Origin: an uncultured Clostridia bacterium
GTDB taxonomy: Bacteria > Bacillota > Clostridia > TANB77 > CAG-508
Direction: 5' to 3'
NCBI GenBank assembly: GCA_947631225.1
Contig: CANRKM010000005.1
Location: 1-36,160, forward strand
DNA: 36,160 nucleotides
Each line of letters opens with the position of its first letter. The stretch's first letter is position 1. Shown piece by piece: positions 30,742 through 36,160 of the stretch. The notes beneath the pieces were generated by a model, which saw nothing but the letters and a program-made list of their open reading frames with translations, searched no databases and had not been told where the DNA came from. Position numbers and translations under genes: made by a program.

Positions 30742-31935
30742 TTAATCTCCTCTATCTCTCACTCTTATATTTTCTATAACATTATCAATATTTTTATTTG
30801 ATGCTTTACAAAAAAATTCGTTTTTACATTTATATATAGGATATATTCTATATATGTTATTTATAGGTGTAAGTACTACTTGAATACTAGTTGTAGGATT
30901 TACAAATACATCTCTAAGGTGAAACACCTCATGTTTATTTTTAAGCGTATCCTTATCTCCTATAACTGTTGCATGAATATGACCTCTTCGTTCATATTGT
31001 CTACCACCGGTAAATTGTTTCCATTCTGGCTCATACCTATCATATTTTGTTCCAACACCATACATTATATCAGTGTTTTCAAGTTTGAATAATTGTTCTA
31101 ACCCAATATCAGTAGCTTCTTGTAATACTTTAAAAGCTTTTTCAGGCATATGTTTTAAAACTCTTCCCTTAATTTTTGTACTATTTGTATTACTCTGAAT
31201 ACAAATTTGTATAGCATAAGAAGATAATTTTAATTCTGTTGCTAATTCATTTAAAATATCTAAAAAGCTAACTTCCTCTTTTTTAGGTTCTATTTTTATT
31301 AGTATACATTTTGAATTTTCTAATCCACAATCATCAAGAAACGCAGTGTGTGAATATACAATCCTTTCTTCTCTTAAAAATATTTTATCTCTATCATAAA
31401 GGCTGATACTTGTACTATATTCTTCTCCATTTGGTAAATATCCACTAACGTTCTGAGAGATACCGCTTCCATCCTCTCCACTAATCAATGAACTTTCATA
31501 TACTTCCCCACCTGGATGAAAGTCATTTTCTCTTGCACCAGAACATCCAAATCTTAAATACTGTTTGTTCTTATCTAATAAATTTAATTTTAGCAATATT
31601 TTTCTTACTAAATCATCATTAAATACTTGAGAATTTGCAAATATAAAATTATCTATTCCATTCATATCTACAATAAATGATTCTGCACTTCCATATTTAA
31701 CATTTAAATTTATATTTTCATTCAATTCACAAACTTTACATTTTGCATCGTTTAAATCAACTATTTTGTTTTTACATTCATCATAACTGTTTTTAAAATT
31801 TCTTTTTATAATCATATAATATTCATTTTGTACTTTAGCTATCCATACATCTTTTTTATACGATTTTATATCTACATCTTCTAAACTTTTTATTGCCCTT
31901 ACTTTCAAAAGTTTGTTGTCCTGAATTAATTTCAT
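30742..31935 (-). CDS. Unrecognised 397-aa protein
   Basis: I do not recognise a family. No signal peptide or transmembrane helix is evident, so it is probably cytoplasmic. Visible features: a Cys pair CKVCE at 66-70; a conserved-looking RFGCSGARENDFHPGGE segment at 128-144; a glycine-rich GEDGSGISQNVSGYLPNGEEYS stretch that follows; a patch near the end with GGRQYERRGHIHATVIGD, which has the look of a metal or phosphate site; and a basic C-terminus. The start ATG has AGGAGA 11 nt upstream. It follows the Cof gene by 21 nt and is coupled to the CmpB-like gene, so it belongs to the HAD-PRTase-TrpF operon. A role in the same pathway is an inference from position only. Confidence 0.6.
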   Translation of the reverse strand: MKLIQDNKLLKVRAIKSLEDVDIKSYKKDVWIAKVQNEYYMIIKRNFKNSYDECKNKIVDLNDAKCKVCELNENINLNVKYGSAESFIVDMNGIDNFIFANSQVFNDDLVRKILLKLNLLDKNKQYLRFGCSGARENDFHPGGEVYESSLISGEDGSGISQNVSGYLPNGEEYSTSISLYDRDKIFLREERIVYSHTAFLDDCGLENSKCILIKIEPKKEEVSFLDILNELATELKLSSYAIQICIQSNTNSTKIKGRVLKHMPEKAFKVLQEATDIGLEQLFKLENTDIMYGVGTKYDRYEPEWKQFTGGRQYERRGHIHATVIGDKDTLKNKHEVFHLRDVFVNPTTSIQVVLTPINNIYRIYPIYKCKNEFFCKASNKNIDNVIENIRVRDRGD

Positions 31936-31956
31936 AATTTATTATATCTCCTATTT

Positions 31957-32718
31957 CTATAATATGCTTTCTTCAATATATTTTGCAACTCCATCATTGT
32001 CATTTGTATCTGTTACAATATTTGCTATTTGTTTTATGTTCGCTTCTGCATTTCCCATTGCAACACCAATTCCAGCATTTTTTATCATATCAAAATCATT
32101 ATAATCATCTCCAAAAGCAATTACATTTTCAGCTTTAATTCCTATTTTTTCTGTTATTGATTTTATACTCATCCATTTAGAAGATTCACTATTCATAATT
32201 TGGCAAAGAATTCCCTCATCTGTAATTATTCCCTTACACGAAGTTGGCAAAATTTCTAGTAATTCCTTTTTGATTGGGCTTTTATTACATATTATTACTT
32301 TATAGGCTTTTTCGAACTTCATTTCTTCCAAATCTACTATTTTGTTTGGAGCATTTCCAAAAAAATCTGATGTATCAAAATTAGAATATAAAGTATCATC
32401 TATTTCTATACTTATTTGATTATATCCAAATTTTTTTGCAATTTTCATTATTTCTAAGGTATCTTGCTTAGTCATTTGTTTTTTATATAATATTTGTTTC
32501 CCATCAAATATACATGCTCCATTATAACAAATAATTGGATTGTTTCTTAATGCTTCTGGTACATACTTATATGCATCTCTTGGTGGTCTTGCAGTTGCAA
32601 ATAAAATTTTATTATCTTTCTCTTTGAATTTTAATAATGTATCTATTGTATATTGTGACACTGTCTTGTCTTTTCTTAAAAGTGTTCCATCTAAATCTAA
32701 AACAACTATTTTTTCCAT
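31957..32718 (-). CDS. Cof-type HAD-IIB phosphatase
   Basis: 253 aa. Motif I DLDGTLL with Asp8 and Asp10, motif II ATARP (41-45), the IIB cap between about 80 and 175, motif III Lys181 (SSKWMSI) and motif IV GDDYND (203-208). Family role: Mg2+-dependent dephosphorylation of sugar phosphates or nucleotides, often with broad range. The end GVAMGNA...IVTDTNDNDGVAKYI is the usual Cof tail. Start: ATG with AAGGAGA 5 nt upstream, 28 nt after the end of the HAD-PRTase-TrpF gene. Two HAD phosphatases in one operon, one fused and one free, suggest that a phosphorylated intermediate is dephosphorylated in this pathway. Confidence 0.93.
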   Translation of the reverse strand: MEKIVVLDLDGTLLRKDKTVSQYTIDTLLKFKEKDNKILFATARPPRDAYKYVPEALRNNPIICYNGACIFDGKQILYKKQMTKQDTLEIMKIAKKFGYNQISIEIDDTLYSNFDTSDFFGNAPNKIVDLEEMKFEKAYKVIICNKSPIKKELLEILPTSCKGIITDEGILCQIMNSESSKWMSIKSITEKIGIKAENVIAFGDDYNDFDMIKNAGIGVAMGNAEANIKQIANIVTDTNDNDGVAKYIEESIL

Positions 32719-32746
32719 TTCATTCTCCTTTATTTGTTACATTAAT

Positions 32747-35716
32747 TTATTTTTTATTATCATAAAATATATTTTCATCTATTTGTTTTAAAAATTCTTT
32801 CCATTCTGCCATTTTTGTACTAGATTTTCTTATTTTTGCTTGATATACTTTACCTCTATATTTTATTTTTTGATATCTTTGTTTATTTGTTTCTATTTCA
32901 ACTGTATTTTGTATATCAATTCCCTTTATCTTTATATTATATTTAGAAATTATTTTTAAATATTCTTCCATCTGATTAACTGTTGTATCATCTGCAATGA
33001 TGATAGGAACATTATTATTTTCCATTACTTTTGCTAAATGTTTTAAAATTGACACTCTATCTATACTTTCTCTATAATTTTCTGAATATGTAATTAAATC
33101 TGGCTGATGTTTCGATAAATCTAAAAGAATATAGTCTGTTTTTGGATCCAATATATCGTTCATTTTCCAAAAATATTCTTTAAAATCTTTCTGGAACAAT
33201 CCTATTGTTACTATTATATTTTTAGACAAATTTTCCTTTATTTTCTCAATATAATTTTTATCTGTTCTATGCTGAAGCTGTATATATATCTTTTCTTTAG
33301 GCAATTCGTATTTTTCACAAGTTTTTATCATATTTTTGATACTTAATGCTCTTTCAAAAAGTATTGCTTGTTTCATATTACTTGGAATAATTCTTTGTAC
33401 ATCCCTTATACTATTTAATTCTAATAGACCAATAGGTAAATCTTCTTCAATTTCAAAATCATTTTCTAAAGGAGCATATTTTAACTCATTTTTTAAATAT
33501 TTAATTCTATCTGGATAAACTGCATGTATTCCTATCATATTTGCTCCATTTTGTACTGCAATTTTTAAATCTTGAACATTTTGTATTCTACAAATTTTAA
33601 ATATATAATTTTTATTTTTTATTCCTATAGTTAGATTCTCTACTTCATGTATTTTATCTATATTATAATATATATCTTGTAATATTTTCGATTTTTTACT
33701 AGTATTCCATGTATTAAACGCAGTAATATACTCTTCTATCGGATAAAAATCTAATACTTGTCTCCAATTTGATATTAAAGTTTCACTTTTTTTATTAAAT
33801 AAATTATTTACTATATTATCATAATTAATTGATGGAACTCCTGCATATACCATATTACCTAATTGTTTTACGAAATTCTTGCATAAATCTAATGTTTTAA
33901 AAGTTGTAACATTATTGTCTAAAAGTAATATTGTACTTTTACCCTTTTTTATTTCTTCTACATAATTTTTATAAATATTAGGAATAAATTTGAATATAGA
34001 AAAATCTATATCTCTTTGTATTTTATTTTCTCTTATTCCTTGCTTTGAACTGAAATGACTATTAAGTATTTGTGGAATCTTTTTCTTTTTTAACACTATT
34101 TTCATATAAGATACAGTAGCAAATCCTAAATCTATACCACCATATGGAAAAGATATAATATAGTTTGGAACTATATTTCTTTTTTCCATATCATCTACAA
34201 TAGACTTTACAAATTTAAATATTGTAATATTATTATCTAGCTCTCTCATTGTTTTGTATGTTTTTATATATTGAGGTAATGTTTTAAGTATTTTTAATTG
34301 TTTTAATTCTAATAAAACTTTATCTACTAATTTAATTATTTCTGTATCTTGATAAATACAAGAATACAATAAATCACTTACATCTTGTGTTATTTGTAGT
34401 ACACTTTTATGTTCTTTTTCATATAAATCATTATTGCTTAAATTATTTTGTTCTATTAAATTTAGAATAAATAACATCCCTTCTAACAAATGATCTATAA
34501 AAGAATAAATAATTACTTGTTCATAATAATTTAATGAATTGTTCAATATTTTTTCTTTACTGATTATATCTAAAGCATTTATAGATATATTCATTAATTC
34601 TTTCCACCTATCATTTAAAGGTCTATCATCTAAAAAAATATATTGTGGTAACCAATTATAATATAACTTTCCTCTTAAATAAACTATATCTTCTTTTTCA
34701 AATATAACGTTATTTATGCAATTTATGAATATTTCTTTGTTTTTACTATCTTTTATCTTTTCTATTAAATTATTTAATGTTATGTTATATATTTTTTTTG
34801 ATATTGATGTAATACCAATTTCATTTGTATCTTTGGACATTTTATCCAAAAATATAGGCATTTTAATATGATTTTTATTTAATCCTACAAATGAATCATC
34901 ATTTATTAAGCTCTCTTTTGTAGATTCTTCTGTTATACTATCTATATATTGATTCCAAGTTTCATTGGATGGCTGATTACATTTATGTTCAATATTTAAA
35001 GCTATTCCACCATTTTGTCTTACAATATCAAAAAGATAATTATTTTCTTTGGAATCATCAGCTAAAAATCTTATTTTTCCTCCCATTTTTATAATTGACT
35101 CAATAACTTTTTGTTTTTCAAATTGATCCATATGGAAAGTCTCTTTTATATTTCCTTTATTGAACTTAACTTTTGAACCAATAATAGAATAATTTAATTT
35201 ACCCAAGTTAGTTTGGTTAATTATTTCATCTACAACACCTTGAATGAAAGGTTCATAACCAGCTGTTAAAAATATCACTTTTAAATTGCTTCCATAATAA
35301 ACTGATAAATATTTTATATATTTTATTGCATTATCATAAATCTTTACTAACTTTCTTGCAGTGTATATACCTGCTATATAAAATCTCCAGCTGTTGGTAT
35401 AATCTCCTTCTTTACAATATATATCTACATCTATAATTTGTTTTACTTTTTTTATATATTGGGAATCTATAACTCTTTCTATTAAACTTAGGGTATTGAT
35501 TCTAAATTCCTCTAATTTCTCTTTTGTTGGATTTAAAAATGTTTTATCATTTATTTCTATAAATTTTTTTATATTTTCCTTTGATATAAGTAAATTTTCA
35601 GTTATACATGCTTGATACCATGAAGTAGTATTAATTATTGTTCTATCAACGTCCAATATTACTATATCACTATCCATATTAATTAGATTTTTAATTTCAT
35701 TATTAATTTGCTTCAT
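32747..35716 (-). CDS. HAD phosphatase - phosphoribosyltransferase - TrpF-like fusion, 989 aa
   Basis: Three parts can be seen. Residues 1-250: a HAD domain with DVDRT (Asp22, Asp24), Thr151 (FLTAG), Lys near 201-203 and FLADDS (Asp220, Asp221). Residues about 250-500: a helix-rich linker with no recognised family. Residues about 525-640: a type I phosphoribosyltransferase core with SFPYGG and the PRPP loop ILLLDNNVTTFKT (Asp600, then NNVTT). Residues about 700-950: a TIM-barrel segment like phosphoribosylanthranilate isomerase, from FKICRIQNVQDLKIAVQNGA (KIC 707-709) to a YILLDLS strand and an IIADDT loop. The last 40 residues are basic. Start: ATG with GGGAG 7 nt upstream. Inference: it joins or removes a phosphoribosyl group, isomerises the product and dephosphorylates it, but the substrate is unknown. 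First gene of the operon. I know of no described enzyme with this order of domains. Confidence 0.72.
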   Translation of the reverse strand: MKQINNEIKNLINMDSDIVILDVDRTIINTTSWYQACITENLLISKENIKKFIEINDKTFLNPTKEKLEEFRINTLSLIERVIDSQYIKKVKQIIDVDIYCKEGDYTNSWRFYIAGIYTARKLVKIYDNAIKYIKYLSVYYGSNLKVIFLTAGYEPFIQGVVDEIINQTNLGKLNYSIIGSKVKFNKGNIKETFHMDQFEKQKVIESIIKMGGKIRFLADDSKENNYLFDIVRQNGGIALNIEHKCNQPSNETWNQYIDSITEESTKESLINDDSFVGLNKNHIKMPIFLDKMSKDTNEIGITSISKKIYNITLNNLIEKIKDSKNKEIFINCINNVIFEKEDIVYLRGKLYYNWLPQYIFLDDRPLNDRWKELMNISINALDIISKEKILNNSLNYYEQVIIYSFIDHLLEGMLFILNLIEQNNLSNNDLYEKEHKSVLQITQDVSDLLYSCIYQDTEIIKLVDKVLLELKQLKILKTLPQYIKTYKTMRELDNNITIFKFVKSIVDDMEKRNIVPNYIISFPYGGIDLGFATVSYMKIVLKKKKIPQILNSHFSSKQGIRENKIQRDIDFSIFKFIPNIYKNYVEEIKKGKSTILLLDNNVTTFKTLDLCKNFVKQLGNMVYAGVPSINYDNIVNNLFNKKSETLISNWRQVLDFYPIEEYITAFNTWNTSKKSKILQDIYYNIDKIHEVENLTIGIKNKNYIFKICRIQNVQDLKIAVQNGANMIGIHAVYPDRIKYLKNELKYAPLENDFEIEEDLPIGLLELNSIRDVQRIIPSNMKQAILFERALSIKNMIKTCEKYELPKEKIYIQLQHRTDKNYIEKIKENLSKNIIVTIGLFQKDFKEYFWKMNDILDPKTDYILLDLSKHQPDLITYSENYRESIDRVSILKHLAKVMENNNVPIIIADDTTVNQMEEYLKIISKYNIKIKGIDIQNTVEIETNKQRYQKIKYRGKVYQAKIRKSSTKMAEWKEFLKQIDENIFYDNKK

Positions 35717-35762
35717 AAGTCATCTCCCCCATTTTTAATCTAATCATATGTATATTTTTATT

Positions 35763-35780
35763 TTGCAATCTTGCTTGCAA
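35763..35780. promoter_or_regulatory. Candidate operator at the operon start
   Basis: TTGCAA occurs twice (35763-35768 and 35775-35780) separated by six bases. Each copy is itself palindromic and the block starts at the predicted transcription start of the operon. This could be a repressor site or a weak 5' hairpin. Short AT-rich palindromes also arise by chance. Confidence 0.3.
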
Positions 35781-35787
35781 TAACCAC

Positions 35788-35816
35788 ATTATACTATTTT
35801 TCTTGCTATTTGTAAA
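35788..35816 (-). promoter_or_regulatory. Sigma-A promoter of the HAD-PRTase-TrpF operon
   Basis: TTTACA (35811-35816), 17-bp spacer, perfect TATAAT (35788-35793), minus strand. The predicted leader is about 65 nt, longer than for most genes here, which leaves room for regulation. Confidence 0.65.
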
Positions 35817-35871
35817 TATTTTTATTAATTATTCCCTCATTACTTTTATCCTTTTATAATATTATAAAGTA

Positions 35872-36160
35872 TTATTTTATATTTTTATTTCTTATATAGC
35901 TTTCACTAAATTCATTTTCTAAAATATCCATAGCTATAGTATCATAATATTTTCCATTAATAAATCTATTTTCACGAATCTTTCCTGTTTCTTTAAATCC
36001 ACATTTTTTATAACATTTTAATGCTCTTTCATTAAAACTTATTAAGTGCAATTTAATACTATGTAAATTCATATAATTAAAAGCATAATCTAATAATAAT
36101 CTTATAGCTTCTGTTCCATATCCTTTACTTAAATATTCTTTATCTCCAATAAAAATACCT
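35872..36160 (-). CDS. GNAT N-acetyltransferase, N-terminal part missing
   Basis: The frame is open to the right edge of the window, giving the last 95 codons. The acetyl-CoA-binding motif A is visible in GIFIGDKEYLSKGYGTEA (Q/R-x-x-G-x-G/A type, here SKGYGT) followed by the helix IRLLLDYAF. Motif B appears as SFNERALKCYKKCGFKETGKIRE, then GKYYDTIAMDIL. This is the RimJ/RimL-like subgroup (Acetyltransf_3), whose members acetylate ribosomal-protein N-termini, antibiotics or small amines. The first ATG inside the window (36072) is internal, so the true start is upstream. A short AT palindrome at about 35852-35870 may end the transcript weakly. It is probably not part of the downstream operon, which has its own promoter. 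Confidence 0.85.
   Translation of the reverse strand, partial: GIFIGDKEYLSKGYGTEAIRLLLDYAFNYMNLHSIKLHLISFNERALKCYKKCGFKETGKIRENRFINGKYYDTIAMDILENEFSESYIRNKNIK

Overview
The window is very AT-rich and carries a low-GC Firmicutes (Clostridia-like) gene set: the sporulation genes yabP and yabQ next to a divIC/ftsB-type gene, rho, an RF2 gene with the classic CTT-TGA recoding site, a monofunctional aspartokinase, a Xer-type recombinase, a DUF1836 protein and an ABC_trans_CmpB-type membrane protein. Strong AGGAGG-like ribosome sites and sigma-A promoters with 17-bp spacers fit this. A spore-forming, probably uncultured gut Clostridia lineage is the best guess; no marker here fixes the genus. Most genes lie on the minus strand. 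No intergenic gap exceeds about 280 bp, and I saw no rRNA, tRNA or CRISPR array.

Layout. 1-1305: the 5' part of a NUDIX hydrolase, a DUF308/HdeD-like membrane protein, and a plus-strand promoter-terminator pair that could make a transcript of about 130 nt. 1299-21275: one giant gene of 6658 codons, 55% of the window. It encodes a secreted or membrane-tethered protein with a signal peptide, a cohesin-like domain, a transmembrane hairpin, a dockerin-like domain, about 20 Ig-like repeat pairs, an M26 (IgA1-protease/Zmp) N-terminal GLUG region, an M26 zinc-protease domain and a second GLUG region. 21553-24293: rho, then the yabP-yabQ-divIC cluster, which is read first on the minus strand and ends in its own terminator. 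24479-26842: prfB followed by aspartokinase. prfB carries both the normal programmed +1 site and an extra single base that breaks the frame before the GGQ domain.

26881-28880: overlapping divergent promoters drive prfB and a DUF1836 gene. A 115-bp, almost perfect inverted repeat separates that gene from a convergent membrane-anchored polysaccharide deacetylase. A second, imperfect inverted repeat lies between the divergent deacetylase and xer promoters. 28880-29906: a Xer-family tyrosine recombinase and a bidirectional terminator.

29925-35816: a tight four-gene minus-strand operon behind one good promoter. Its genes encode a three-part HAD + phosphoribosyltransferase + TrpF-like protein (989 aa), a Cof-type HAD phosphatase, an unrecognised 397-aa protein and a CmpB-like membrane protein. 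The content suggests an uncharacterised pathway that makes or processes a phosphoribosyl compound, and I consider this operon, with the giant protease, the best candidate for something undescribed. The window ends inside a GNAT acetyltransferase.
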